Position numbers and translations under genes: made by a program. From contig NZ_BEWA01000018.1 in assembly GCF_003112535.1 (NCBI RefSeq), positions 96,661-160,660 of the forward strand: DNA of 64,000 nt, written 5' to 3'. The notes beneath the pieces were generated by a model. It was not told the origin of the DNA and ran no database searches. It worked only from the letters and a program-made list of their open reading frames with translations. Positions within the stretch are counted from its first letter, which is position 1, and the number at the start of each line of letters is the position of its first letter. Positions 34,591 to 43,471 of this stretch are shown one piece after another. The stretch is from Streptomyces rishiriensis (lineage in GTDB: Bacteria > Actinomycetota > Actinomycetes > Streptomycetales > Streptomycetaceae).

Positions 34591-36181
34591 TTGATGTGCC
34601 CGGGACCCGTGGGGCCTCCAGCACCGCCATCGCCGCGTTGTGCCCCGGGACCCCGCTCACCCCTCCCCCGCGCACCGCGCCGGCCCCGCACAGCAGCACG
34701 TTGCCGTGCCGGGTCTCGACGCCCCAGCGGCCTGCGCCGTCGTCCGCGTACGGCCAGGACAGTTCGCGGTGGAAGATGTTGCCGCCCGGCAGGCCGAGGT
34801 CGCGCTCCAGGTCCAGCGGGGTCCTCGCCTCGATGCAGGGGCGGCCGTCGGCGTCGAGGGCCAGGCAGTCCGCGAGGGGTTCGGCCAGGTGCGAGTCGAG
34901 CTGGGCCAGCGTCGATCTCAGCAGTTCCTCGCGCACGCCGTCGTTGTCGGCGTGGAAGAGCCGGGCCGGCGTGTGCAGTCCGAACAGCGTCAGCGTCTGG
35001 TATCCCGCCGCGGCGAGGTCCGCGCCGAGGATGCTCGGGTCGGTCAGCGAGTGGCAGTAGATCTCGGAGGGCGGGGCGGCCGGCAGCTCGCCGGCGGCGG
35101 CCTGGGCGTGGGCGGCGGCGAGCTGCTCGTACCCCTCCGCGATGTGGAAGGTCCCGGCGAACGCCTCGCGCGGGTCGACGGAGCTGTCGCGCAGCCTCGG
35201 CAACCGCTTGAGCAGCATGTTCACCTTGAGCTGGGCGCCCTCCGCGGGGGCGGGCGGCTCGTCGCCGGCGAGGGCCGCCAGCGCCTGCGGGGAGGCGTTC
35301 ACCAGGACGTGCCGGGCGGCGACGACACCCTCGCCGTCGGCGCTGCGGTAGGCCACCTCGGCGGTACGGCCGTCGGTGTCGATCCGTACGGCCTCGTGTC
35401 CGGTGGCGAGGACCGCGCCCGCCTCGCGGGCGGCGGCGGCCAGGGCGTCGGTGAGGGCGCCCATCCCGCCGACGGGGACGTCCCACGCTCCCGTGCCGCC
35501 GCCGATGACGTGGTAGAGGAAGCAGCGGTTCTGCCGGAGGGAGGGGTCGTGGGCGTCGGCGAAGGTGCCGATGAGGGCGTCGGTGAGGACCACGCCCCGC
35601 ACGAGGTCGTCGGCGAAGCGCTCCTCGACGGCCACGCCGATCGGCTCCTCGAACAGGGCCCGCCAGGCCTCCTCGTCGTCGACCGTGCGGCGCAGTTCGT
35701 CGCGGGTGGGCAGCGGCTCGGTGAGCGTGGGGAAGACCCGCTGGGCGAGACGTCCGGTCATCCCGTAGAAACGCTCCCAGGCCGCGTACTCGCGCTCGCC
35801 GCCGGTGAGCCGCGCGAACGCCTCGCGGGTGCGTTCCTCGCCTCCTCCCACCAGGAGCCCGGTGGGCCGCCCGGCGCGCTCCACGGGCGTGTACGAGGAG
35901 ATCGTGCGGCTCCGGAGGCGAAAGCTCAGCCCCAGATCCCGCACGATCTTCGACGGAAGCAGGCTGACCAGGTACGAGTACCGGGACAGCCGGGCGTCGA
36001 CGCCGGTGAACGGGCGGGTGGAGACGGCGGCGCCGCCGGTGTGGTCCAGCCGCTCCAGCACCAGCACCGACCGCCCGGCCCGGGCCAGATAGGCGGCCGC
36101 GACCAGACCGTTGTGGCCGCCGCCCACGACGACGACGTCGTAGGCGCGGTGCTGTCCGTGGTGTCCCTCGTGTGCAGGCAT
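34586..36181 (-). CDS. FAD-dependent oxidoreductase, phytoene desaturase-like
   Basis: A 531-residue flavoprotein. The N-terminal dinucleotide motif is DVVVVGGGHNGLVAAAYLARAG, continued by VLVLERLDHTGGAAV; the middle has GGTGAWDVPVGGMGALTDAL; the C-terminal FAD motif is VLLCGAGAVRGGGVSGVPGHNAAM. This is the phytoene desaturase/PDS-like (CrtI-type) superfamily, members of which oxidise very diverse substrates, and no other carotenoid gene is present, so a carotenoid role is doubtful. ATG at 36181; a longer frame to 36322 is unsupported. It runs in the direction of the nitronate monooxygenase unit. Confidence 0.85.
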   Translation of the reverse strand: MPAHEGHHGQHRAYDVVVVGGGHNGLVAAAYLARAGRSVLVLERLDHTGGAAVSTRPFTGVDARLSRYSYLVSLLPSKIVRDLGLSFRLRSRTISSYTPVERAGRPTGLLVGGGEERTREAFARLTGGEREYAAWERFYGMTGRLAQRVFPTLTEPLPTRDELRRTVDDEEAWRALFEEPIGVAVEERFADDLVRGVVLTDALIGTFADAHDPSLRQNRCFLYHVIGGGTGAWDVPVGGMGALTDALAAAAREAGAVLATGHEAVRIDTDGRTAEVAYRSADGEGVVAARHVLVNASPQALAALAGDEPPAPAEGAQLKVNMLLKRLPRLRDSSVDPREAFAGTFHIAEGYEQLAAAHAQAAAGELPAAPPSEIYCHSLTDPSILGADLAAAGYQTLTLFGLHTPARLFHADNDGVREELLRSTLAQLDSHLAEPLADCLALDADGRPCIEARTPLDLERDLGLPGGNIFHRELSWPYADDGAGRWGVETRHGNVLLCGAGAVRGGGVSGVPGHNAAMAVLEAPRVPGTSI

Positions 36182-36355
36182 GGTTCTTCGTAACACGTGC
36201 CGATCAAGGTCGGCCAGACGCGGTCGCCCACGGTCTCCGGAGCCGGACCGCCAGGACGGTCGGGGTGCGGGGCGTCCCGTCGTGTTTGCGCGTCGACCGC
36301 GGGCCCCTCCTGCGCGGCCCACGGCCGCTCCGGCACGTACCCGGCGCCGAGCGGC

Positions 36356-37234
36356 CTACGGCCGGACTTTGCACGGCGCCGGACGGGCTTCGGGGCCGAG
36401 CCTGTCCATGGCCCGCAGAATGTGCTTGGGCGGGAGCTGCCAGCGGACACGTGCGGGAACACAGCGCAGCACGGCGCCGGCGGCACGCAGCCGCCGGGTG
36501 ACGGTGTCGGGCTCGGGGGCGCGCCTGCCGTACAGCTCGTGGGCGTACGGCGGCAGCGAGGCGTACGCCAGTTGCGCCACCCGCCGCCACAGCAGGGCGC
36601 GCGCCGGGACGAGCAGCGGGTGGGTCGGCGGCCGGAGCAGGAAGTCGTCCACCGCGCGCGCCTCCGCTCCGGCGGCGAGTTCGGGGCGCACCTTCTCGAA
36701 GTACTCCTCCATGGCGGCCCGGTCGCCGGGCACGGTGTCCGGGTCGAGCCCCACCAGGCGGGCGCTGACGCGGTGCTCGCCGATGTAACGGTCGGCCGCC
36801 GCGTCGGAGAGCGGATACCCGGAACGGCGCAGGACGTGCAGATAGGAGTCGATCTCGGCGCAGTGCACCCACAGCAGCAGCGCGGGTTCGTCGACTCCGT
36901 AGCGCTCCCCGGTGTCCGGGTCGGTCGCGGAGAGCAGGCGGTGGATCCGGCGGACGCGGGCGCCCGCCTTCTCGGCGGCCCCGGCGGTGCCGTAGGTGGT
37001 GGTGCCGACGAAGTCGGCGGTGCGCATCAGCCGGCCCCAGGCGTCCCGCCGGAAGTCGGAGTTCTGCATGACACCGCGCACGGCTCGCGGGTGCAGCGCC
37101 TGGAGGTAGAGCGCCCGGATCCCGGCGACCCACATCATCGGGTCGCCGTGCATCTGCCAGGTCACGCTCGCCGGGCCGAACAGCCCCGGGTCGGCCGTCA
37201 CGGCAGGTGTGGCCACAGCCGCCTCCTCGGACAC
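36356..37234 (-). CDS. Oxygenase MpaB family protein (DUF2236)
   Basis: A 292-residue protein of the MpaB/latex-clearing-protein-related DUF2236 family, thought to bind heme b. Conserved features are GPASVTWQMHGDPMMWVAGIRALYLQALHPRAV, quoted as WQMHGDPMMW and LQALHPRAV; the segment DAWGRLMRTADFVGTTTYG; RIHRLL; LLLWVHCAEID; and LPPYAHELYG. Histidines in HPRAV, RIHR and WVHC are candidate ligands or catalytic residues. Start GTG 37234 is a choice by family length; the Shine-Dalgarno is weak and the frame stays open to 37408. Substrate unknown. Confidence 0.8.
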   Translation of the reverse strand: MSEEAAVATPAVTADPGLFGPASVTWQMHGDPMMWVAGIRALYLQALHPRAVRGVMQNSDFRRDAWGRLMRTADFVGTTTYGTAGAAEKAGARVRRIHRLLSATDPDTGERYGVDEPALLLWVHCAEIDSYLHVLRRSGYPLSDAAADRYIGEHRVSARLVGLDPDTVPGDRAAMEEYFEKVRPELAAGAEARAVDDFLLRPPTHPLLVPARALLWRRVAQLAYASLPPYAHELYGRRAPEPDTVTRRLRAAGAVLRCVPARVRWQLPPKHILRAMDRLGPEARPAPCKVRP

Positions 37235-37793
37235 GGCGGGGGCACCCGTCCCCCACGACGTCGCCTCCGGTTCCTTCCCCGGAGACCGCCGGGTCAGTCC
37301 CTCCAGGCGCGGCCCCGACCACCTTCGGCCCGCCTGCGGCCCGTCTGCGGCCTGCGTGCGGCCTGCGTGCGGCCCGGGCCGCCCACGGCGTCGCGGGCGA
37401 CTCACCACAGGTCACGGTCGACATCGCCGCGGTGCAGGCCGCCGCGAGGCCGGCCCCCGCAGAGCGCGTCGCACCCCGCGTCGGGGCGGTGACGATCGCC
37501 GAAAGTCGCTGCGACCGACGACTTTCGTCGTCCCTCCCCGGCCCCGAGCGGCATCTATGGTGTGCGGGTGAGTGCACTGTCACCGGCTTTTCTGGCGGCT
37601 ACGGCGAAGAGGGGCGGGGCGAAGAGAGGCGGCTCGTCCTGCTGCCGCCCGCCGTCGCCGTGATCCTCCGGCTCCGCCCGACGGCAAGGCGGCGCAACGG
37701 CCGCGCTGTTGACCGGCCGCCGGACCCCGAACGCACGACGCATTCTCCGTACCCCTCAGAAGCAACAGGCCGCAAACGGAAGGGCCCAGCACC
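37235..37793. other. 559-bp divergent intergenic region
   Basis: No convincing gene is seen between the MpaB-type gene and the MprF-like gene. It holds a short direct repeat (GCCTGCGTGCG twice, 37350-37371) within a CTGCGG-rich stretch and the 9-bp inverted repeat at 37500-37527. Promoters for both genes must lie here. Confidence 0.6.
37500..37527. promoter_or_regulatory. Inverted repeat CGAAAGTCG-N10-CGACTTTCG
   Basis: A perfect 9-bp inverted repeat with a 10-base spacer, about 267 bases before the MprF-like ATG. A single CGAAAGTCG half site also occurs at 28631-28639 upstream of the hydrolase. The geometry fits a dimeric regulator; none is identified. Confidence 0.4.
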
Positions 37794-39593
37794 ATGTCAT
37801 CCCCCCTCAAGCGAGTGGATCGGGCAAGCGCCGTGGAACGCCCGGCCTCGGCCCGCTCCGAGGAGGTCAGGCCGCGCAGTTCGACGACGGGCTCGCGGCG
37901 GGCGGCGGCGTTCGCCGTCTGGTACCTGCGAGCCGTCACCTTCATCAACTTCCTCAGCGCCGCCTGGATCTCCTTGGGACAGGACTCGGAGTACTACGTC
38001 CCGCCGTACCTGTTGACCGCCGGATACGCCTCCGGTGTGTTCACGATGTTCCTGGCCATCACCATGCGCCGTCGCAAGCGGGCCGCGTGGATCCTCAACT
38101 TCGCGCTCTGCGGGCTGTTCCTCCTGCTGTTCGCCTCCCTGATGGCCCTCCCGGAGGTATGGCAGTATCCGCAGAACTGGATCTCCCTCGTCCTCTCCGC
38201 CGCGTTCATCGCCGCGCTGGCCGTGGGGCGGCGGGAGTTCTACGCCAAGGGCGACCGGTCCAACCCCCGGCTCGCCGTCGCCGTCGGCGTGGTCGGTCTG
38301 CTCGTCTCCTCGCTCCTCGCCACGTTCCTGGTGACGGTCACCAACCACGCGCACGACTCCGAACTGTCGACGTTCCCGGACCGCTGGCGCTACGGCACGT
38401 TCCGGCTGATCTCGGTCGCCGTCGACGACTCCGGCTACGCCGGGATCACCACCCCGAACTGGGTCAACGTCGCCATCAACATGATGAGCACCTTGCTGGT
38501 CCTCGCGGTCTTCTACGCCGCTTTCCGCTCACGGCGCGCCGTCGACCCGCTCACCGAGGACGACGAGGCACGTCTGCGGGCGCTGCTCGACCGGCACGGC
38601 GACCGTGACTCCCTCGGCTACTTCGCGCTGCGCCGCGAGAAGAGCGTGGTGTGGTCGCCGACGGGCAAGGCGGCGGTCGCGTACCGGGTGCTCGGCGGTG
38701 TCTCGCTCGCGAGCGGCGACCCGATCGGCGATCCCGAGGCCTGGCCCGGGGCCATCGAGCCGTGGCTCGCCGAGGCGCGGGCGCACGGCTGGATCCCGGC
38801 GGTGATGGGTGCGAGCGAGGAGGCGGGCCAGGTGTACGCGCGGCATGGTCTGGACGCCCTCGAACTCGGGGACGAGGCCATCGTCGAGACGGACGAGTTC
38901 ACCCTCGACGGGCGGGCCATGCGTACCGTGCGGCAGGCCTTCAACCGGGTGCAGCGGGCGGGCTACCAGGTGCGTGTCCGAAGGCATGGGGACATCCCGG
39001 CCGACGAGATGGCGGTTCTGCTGAAGCGGGCGGACGACTGGCGGGACGGGGCCACCGAACGCGGTTTCAGCATGGCGCTGGGGCGGCTCGGCGATCCGGA
39101 CGACGGGCAGTGCGTGATGCTCGAATGCACGGATGCACAGGGCGAGTTGAAGGCGGTGCTGTCCTTCGTGCCTTGGGGGCCTCAGGGCCTCTCGCTCGAC
39201 CTCATGCGCCGGGACCGGGACTCCGAGAACGGCCTCATGGAGTTCATGGTGATCGAACTGCTCCGCCGGGCGCGCGAGATCGGGATCACCCAGGTGTCGC
39301 TCAACTTCGCCATGTTCCGTTCCGTCTTCGAGCGCGGGTCGCGTCTCGGCGCCGGGCCGGTGCTGAGGCTGTGGCGGTCGCTGCTCGGCTTCTTCTCGCG
39401 CTGGTGGCAGATCGAGTCCCTGTACCGCGCCAACGCCAAGTACCGGCCCGTCTGGGAACCGAGGTTCCTGCTCTTCGAGAAGAGCGCGGACCTGCTGCGC
39501 ATCGGGCTCGCGTCGGCGCGGGCGGAGGGGTTCCTGGAGGCGCCGGGGCTGCCGAAGTGGCTGCACCGCAAGCGCCTGGAGTCGCCGCGATGA
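37794..39593 (+). CDS. DUF2156 phosphatidylglycerol lysyltransferase domain protein (MprF/LysX-like)
   Basis: A 599-residue membrane protein. The N-terminal half has six hydrophobic helices (for example VTFINFLSAAWISLG, YLLTAGYASGVFTMFLAI, LNFALCGLFLLLFASLM, LVLSAAFIAALAVG, VGVVGLLVSSLLATFLVTV, MMSTLLVLAVFYAAF). The C-terminal half (about 265-590) is the DUF2156 GNAT-like domain: LGYFALRREKSVVWSPTGKAAV, LASGDPIGDPEAWPGAIEPW, RQAFNRVQRAGYQV, LSFVPWGPQGLSLDLMRRD. Such proteins add an amino acid from aminoacyl-tRNA to membrane lipids and protect against cationic peptides; here lipid aminoacylation is inferred. Confidence 0.88.
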   Translation: MSSPLKRVDRASAVERPASARSEEVRPRSSTTGSRRAAAFAVWYLRAVTFINFLSAAWISLGQDSEYYVPPYLLTAGYASGVFTMFLAITMRRRKRAAWILNFALCGLFLLLFASLMALPEVWQYPQNWISLVLSAAFIAALAVGRREFYAKGDRSNPRLAVAVGVVGLLVSSLLATFLVTVTNHAHDSELSTFPDRWRYGTFRLISVAVDDSGYAGITTPNWVNVAINMMSTLLVLAVFYAAFRSRRAVDPLTEDDEARLRALLDRHGDRDSLGYFALRREKSVVWSPTGKAAVAYRVLGGVSLASGDPIGDPEAWPGAIEPWLAEARAHGWIPAVMGASEEAGQVYARHGLDALELGDEAIVETDEFTLDGRAMRTVRQAFNRVQRAGYQVRVRRHGDIPADEMAVLLKRADDWRDGATERGFSMALGRLGDPDDGQCVMLECTDAQGELKAVLSFVPWGPQGLSLDLMRRDRDSENGLMEFMVIELLRRAREIGITQVSLNFAMFRSVFERGSRLGAGPVLRLWRSLLGFFSRWWQIESLYRANAKYRPVWEPRFLLFEKSADLLRIGLASARAEGFLEAPGLPKWLHRKRLESPR

Positions 39594-39630
39594 GGACGCC
39601 CGGCGGGCTGCCGCCAGGCCGCTCGACCCG

Positions 39631-40071
39631 GCCTGCCGAGTGGGCGAGGATATTGGGCAAGGAGCGAGCCATCTCGAGCAGTCGGTCGTCGTCGCCGACG
39701 AAACCGGAGTGCAGGGGAGCATTGGCCACGTCGTCGATGCCTATGTGGTTCACGAGCAGCCGATACAAGTCCGCGAGGCTGCCTTCCGGCAGCAGGCCGG
39801 CGGCTGTGGGCCAGCTTCCCGGCGGAGCGGGCAGGCGCGTCAGCGCTTGCAGGTACGCCTCAAGGGTGGCCGGGGTGTCGAGTCGGCGCCCGATGAGTGG
39901 CCAGAAGGCCGGAAGGACTGTGAGATGCAGAAGGGCAACTGCTGCCAGCATCCAGCGCACGTGTTCTGGTGACTGTGGTGCGTGGTCCGATGGATCGTCG
40001 GTCAGTACGGCAGCCAGCTGGACCGATGCGTTCGTGTCCCCTCGGACCGCGAGTTCGCTCAGATGATCGCG
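39631..40071 (-). pseudogene. Unrecognised coding remnant
   Basis: About 147 codons on the leftward strand look like former coding sequence (SELAVRGDTNASVQLAAVL, HVRWMLAAVALLHLTVLPAF, LADLYRLLVNHIGIDDVAN), with no start codon of its own and no recognised family. It begins where the TetR fragment ends but in another frame, so a deletion or frameshift may join two old genes. The rest of the gap from 39594 shows no other gene. Confidence 0.35.
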
Positions 40072-40440
40072 CGCACGCGACGGTGTAGCTGCTGTTGAGG
40101 GCGGTGCCGCGTGCGGCCGCGCCGTCGAAGAGCAGTGCCAGTTGCTCACCGAGGGCTTCCGGATCCGCGGCCCCGGCCTGCCGTGCGATGTCCGAGAGGC
40201 GGCGGGCGAACTCGCCCTTGTACGCCGCGGCCAGTCGGTGGGCGGAATGCCCAGGGTCGGGTACTTCAACGCTGACGTTCAGGAACGGGCACCCCCGGAA
40301 CGGAGCGGCGGTTTCCGGCGGCTTCCAGTCGAAGACGGCGAGCAATTGCTCACGCGGGCTCAAGGTCGGTGGGGCGGACGCCGGGGGGACGGGGAGGGGG
40401 CCGTCGCCCAGGGACCGCAGGTATGCCGTCCGCGCACTTT
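40066..40440 (-). pseudogene. TetR regulator, C-terminal domain fragment
   Basis: The leftward frame reads TAYLRSLGDGPLPVP, then FRGCPFLNVSVEVPDPGHSA, YKGEFARRLSDIARQAGA and LGEQLALLFDGAAARGTALN, a typical TetR ligand-binding domain. The DNA-binding HTH that should precede it is absent: upstream codons (40441-40713) have no TetR helix and shift frame. It is therefore a decayed regulator next to the intact MarR gene. Confidence 0.6.
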
Positions 40441-40713
40441 TCGTGGAGCCCGGTCGCCCAACCCTCCGAGCACCACCACACAAACCGCTCGGCGAACGTG
40501 GTGACGAACCTGCCGGGAACGAGCACCTCGATCACGGTCAGCGACTCGGGTGTTGCCCCATGCTCGACCCAATTGACGCATGGCCTACGAACAGGGCGCC
40601 CCCTGCCCACCACAACGAGTCCGCCGACGACCGCCGGATGGCATACGGCCCGGCAAGCCGACTTCGCCAGAACCGGGGCATAGCGCCACCCCGGCTGCGA
40701 TCCTCTAGAGCCG

Positions 40714-41208
40714 TTATGCCCGTTTCCCACCGTTCTGCTCCCGGACGGTGTCGAACAGGGAGGTCAGAGTGGGACTTGCCGCGAGACTGCCCAGCAGGAC
40801 GTGAAGCGACTGTCGTTCCGTGGCACCCAGGTCTGCGAGGATTTCGCCGTCGAGATCGACGAGTGTGTGGTTGAGGCGGGCCAGGACCTTGCGCCCTTCC
40901 GCGGTGATGTCCACGGCGTAGCGGCGACGATCCTGCGGATCTCGTGTCCGCTCCGCGTATCCGGCGCGCTCCAGGTCGTCGAGACTCGTCACCATCGTCG
41001 CGGGGTCGATGCGCAGGAACGAGCCAAGTGCCAGTTGCGGCATGGCACCGTTGTCCGCCAAAGCCTGCAGGACGCTGTAATGCCGCACCCGCAGGCCGGT
41101 CCCGCCGATGCCGTCCTCGGCGATCCTGAACGCCACCTGCCCGAGTTTGACCAGCAGGCAGATGGTGTGTTCGGCCACTGTCCCCGGAACCAGCGGAGCC
41201 TCGGACAT
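40714..41208 (-). CDS. MarR family transcriptional regulator
   Basis: A 164-residue winged-helix regulator. The core is LRVRHYSVLQALADNGAMPQLALGSFLRIDPATMVTSLDDLE, quoted as HYSVLQALADNG and DPATMVTSLDDLE, followed by the wing RTRDPQDRRRYAVDITAEG. It precedes the acyl-CoA dehydrogenase gene in the opposite-facing group: MarR and the dehydrogenase are both leftward, with 131 bp between. TCGTACG-core sites occur upstream of MarR and again upstream of the dehydrogenase/SDR pair, consistent with autoregulation and control of both. Ligand unknown. Confidence 0.88.
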   Translation of the reverse strand: MSEAPLVPGTVAEHTICLLVKLGQVAFRIAEDGIGGTGLRVRHYSVLQALADNGAMPQLALGSFLRIDPATMVTSLDDLERAGYAERTRDPQDRRRYAVDITAEGRKVLARLNHTLVDLDGEILADLGATERQSLHVLLGSLAASPTLTSLFDTVREQNGGKRA

Positions 41209-41226
41209 CGTTTATCCCGCCTATGG

Positions 41227-41261
41227 TTAGTCGTACGTATGGTCCTGTCCATCGTACGAGA
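41227..41261. promoter_or_regulatory. Paired TCGTACG sites upstream of MarR
   Basis: TTAGTCGTACGTAT (41227-41240) and TCCATCGTACGAGA (41248-41261) share a TCGTACG core, the first within 33 bases of the MarR start. A third related site, CGTACGATTAG, reads in inverted orientation at 42591-42601. Likely MarR operators. Confidence 0.5.
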
Positions 41262-41339
41262 AGGCCCGAGGCAGCAGGACCGCTGCAGACCGGCGGGATT
41301 CCCCACCTTCCGCCGGCTTACGGTCGGTGCGTCCTGTGG

Positions 41340-42566
41340 TCAGCCGACGATGGCCCGACCGAAGATCTGCCGGGCTATGACCCACTTCTGGATCTCGTTG
41401 GTGCCCTCATAGATTTCGCCGATCTTGCTGTCCCGGTAGATCGCCTCGACGGGGCCGGGGCTGCCGTCGGCACCCAGTTCGCGCGCGAAGCCGAGGCCTC
41501 CGAAGGCCTGGACGGCGTCGCGCGCCATGTCCACCGACAACTTGGTGGCGTAGTACTTCGCCATCGCGGCCTCGGGCTCCGGGGACTGGTTGCCCGCGTC
41601 CAGGCGCAGGGCGGCCTTGGTGTAGAGGGTGCGGGCGTTCTCGATCTCGGTGGCCCGTTCGGCGAGCAGGAACTGCCAGTGCTGGTTGGCGGCCACCGGC
41701 TTGCCGAAGGCGTGTCGCGTCGACAGGTGGGCCACGGTGTGGTCGAAGGCGGCCTGCGCCATGCCGACCCCGGCAGCCGCGATGCCGATCCGGCCGTAGG
41801 TCAGCGTGGACAGCGCATGGCGCAGTCCGTGTCCCTCGGCGCCACCGAGAAGGTCGTCGTCGGTCAGGTGCACATCCGTGAAGCGGATGTCCGCGGTGAG
41901 CTGGCCGCGGTTGCCCATCTTGCGGTCGGGAAGGCCTACCTCCACTCCGGGAAGCGCCGTGTCGACGATGAACATGCTCAGCCGGGTGCCGGTGCGGGCG
42001 AGAACCACCACGAACCCGGCGACGGGCGAGTTGGAGATCCACCGCTTGTGGCCGTTCAGCACCCAGCCGGCCTCGGTGCGTATCGCCTCGGTCTGAACCG
42101 CCTGCGGCGACAGGTCACTTGAGGCATCCGGCTCGGTGGTGGCGAACGCGCCGACCACTGAGCCCTCCGCGACCTTTCGCAGCCATCGCTGCTGCTGCTC
42201 CTCGGTGCCCTGCCGCAGGGCGTTGCCCGCCAGGATGCAGTGCACGTCGAAGACGGCCGCGACGCTGCTGGAGTAGTAGGCCAGTTCCTCGATGGCCGCG
42301 GCGGTGGCGCTCGCCGGGTGGGTCAGACCGTCGCCGCCGACCTCGCTGGGGAAGGGGATCCGGAAGACCCCCGCCGACGCAAGCCCGTCAAACACCTGCC
42401 GGGGGAAGCCGTCCGTGCGCTCGTCGCCCCCCGCGATCGCCACGGCGTGCGGAGCCACTTCGTGCTCTGCGATCCGGCGCACGGCAGCGCGAACGGACTG
42501 TGTCTCTCTGGGGGCCAGGAGCTCGTGGTAGAGCCGGTCGATCTGGCGTGTGGGAGTGGAAGTCAT
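41340..42566 (-). CDS. Acyl-CoA dehydrogenase family protein
   Basis: A 408-residue flavoprotein that introduces an alpha,beta double bond into acyl-CoA. Visible are FPSEVGGDGLTHP, GAFATTEPDASSDL and GHKRWISNSPVAGF (FAD signature 1), TYGRIGIAAAGVGMAQ, and the signature 2 region DAVQAFGGLGFARE with GEIYEGTNEIQKWVIAR, in which the glutamate before GTNEIQ is the usual catalytic base. It is divergent from the SDR gene, with a 63-bp promoter that holds a MarR-type site. Substrate unknown. Confidence 0.92.
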   Translation of the reverse strand: MTSTPTRQIDRLYHELLAPRETQSVRAAVRRIAEHEVAPHAVAIAGGDERTDGFPRQVFDGLASAGVFRIPFPSEVGGDGLTHPASATAAAIEELAYYSSSVAAVFDVHCILAGNALRQGTEEQQQRWLRKVAEGSVVGAFATTEPDASSDLSPQAVQTEAIRTEAGWVLNGHKRWISNSPVAGFVVVLARTGTRLSMFIVDTALPGVEVGLPDRKMGNRGQLTADIRFTDVHLTDDDLLGGAEGHGLRHALSTLTYGRIGIAAAGVGMAQAAFDHTVAHLSTRHAFGKPVAANQHWQFLLAERATEIENARTLYTKAALRLDAGNQSPEPEAAMAKYYATKLSVDMARDAVQAFGGLGFARELGADGSPGPVEAIYRDSKIGEIYEGTNEIQKWVIARQIFGRAIVG

Positions 42567-42590
42567 ACGCGGAAGATACCATTAGCATCG

Positions 42591-42601
42591 CGTACGATTA
42601 G
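42591..42601. promoter_or_regulatory. MarR-type site in acyl-CoA dehydrogenase/SDR promoter
   Basis: CGTACGATTAG is the reverse complement of CTAATCGTACG, 9 of 11 like TTAGTCGTACG before MarR. It lies in the short gap between two divergent genes, next to a direct repeat of ATTAGC. Confidence 0.45.
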
Positions 42602-42629
42602 CTCGGCAATCTATTTTGGAGGTTCGACC

Positions 42630-43457
42630 ATGACACAGACGCTGGCCGACAGGACCATCCTGATGTCGGGAGGCAGCCGCGGCATCGGACTCGCCATCGC
42701 TCTGCGCGCGGCCCGCGACGGCGCGAACGTGGTGATGCTCGCCAAGACCTCCGTGCCGCATCCGAAGCTCGAAGGCACGGTCCACACCGCCGTTGACGAG
42801 ATTGAGCGCGCGGGCGGCAAGGGGCTGGCCGTCGTCGGTGACGTCCGCGACGAGGACGATGTGCGCACCGCTGTCGACGCGGCGGTCAGCGCCTTCGGTG
42901 GCATCGACATCGTGGTGAACAACGCCAGCGCGATCGACCTGTCGTCGTCGGAGCAGCTGGAGATGAAGCGGTACGACCTGATGCAGGACATCAACACGCG
43001 TGGCACGTTCCTGCTGAGCAAGGCCGCCATCCCGCACCTGCGCAAGGCGGGCAACCCGCACATCCTCACGCTCTCCCCGCCGTTGAACCTCGCGCCGCAC
43101 TGGGTGGGGAAGCACCTCGGTTACACGCTGTCGAAGTACGGCATGAGTCTGTGCACCATCGGGCTCGCCGAGGAGCTCGCCGCCGACGGCATCGCCGCCA
43201 ACTCGTTGTGGCCGAGGACCCTGATCGACACAGCCGCCGTGCGCAACGTGGTCGGCGGCGCCGGACAAGCCCGTAGTCCGCGGATCATGGCTGACGCCGC
43301 GTACGCCATCCTCACGCGTGACGCGCGGAAGTGCACCGCCAACCTGTTCATCGACGACGAGGTCCTGTCGGACGAGGGCGTCACCGACCTGTCCGTCTAC
43401 AGCCCTGCCGACTTCGAAGGTGATCTCGCGCTCGACATATTCGTCGATCCGGCCTGA
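42630..43457 (+). CDS. Short-chain dehydrogenase/reductase, HSDL2-like
   Basis: A 275-residue SDR. SGGSRGIGLAIALRAARDG is the cofactor motif, VVNNASAIDLSS the NNAS motif, and GYTLSKYGMSL holds the YxxxK pair; PRTLIDTAAVRN follows. The sequence APHWVGKHLGYTLSKYGM is typical of the hydroxysteroid dehydrogenase-like-2 branch, which acts with acyl-CoA metabolism. TTGGAGG lies 7 bases before the ATG at 42630; an in-frame start at 42240 would run through the dehydrogenase gene. Likely 3-hydroxyacyl-CoA-type oxidation paired with the divergent dehydrogenase. Confidence 0.88.
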   Translation: MTQTLADRTILMSGGSRGIGLAIALRAARDGANVVMLAKTSVPHPKLEGTVHTAVDEIERAGGKGLAVVGDVRDEDDVRTAVDAAVSAFGGIDIVVNNASAIDLSSSEQLEMKRYDLMQDINTRGTFLLSKAAIPHLRKAGNPHILTLSPPLNLAPHWVGKHLGYTLSKYGMSLCTIGLAEELAADGIAANSLWPRTLIDTAAVRNVVGGAGQARSPRIMADAAYAILTRDARKCTANLFIDDEVLSDEGVTDLSVYSPADFEGDLALDIFVDPA

Positions 43458-43471
43458 TCCCACACAGCTCA

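Noticed and set aside
31872..35486. A single 1204-codon frame on the leftward strand
   Set aside because: Only its 3' 517 codons are a ligase gene. The rest is antisense or out-of-frame to the nitronate monooxygenase and oxidoreductase genes, and a GTG with a 4-bp overlap gives the real start.
34586..36181. Carotenoid biosynthesis gene crtI
   Set aside because: The FAD motifs fit the superfamily, but no crtB, crtE or crtY is nearby and the context is acyl-CoA catabolism.
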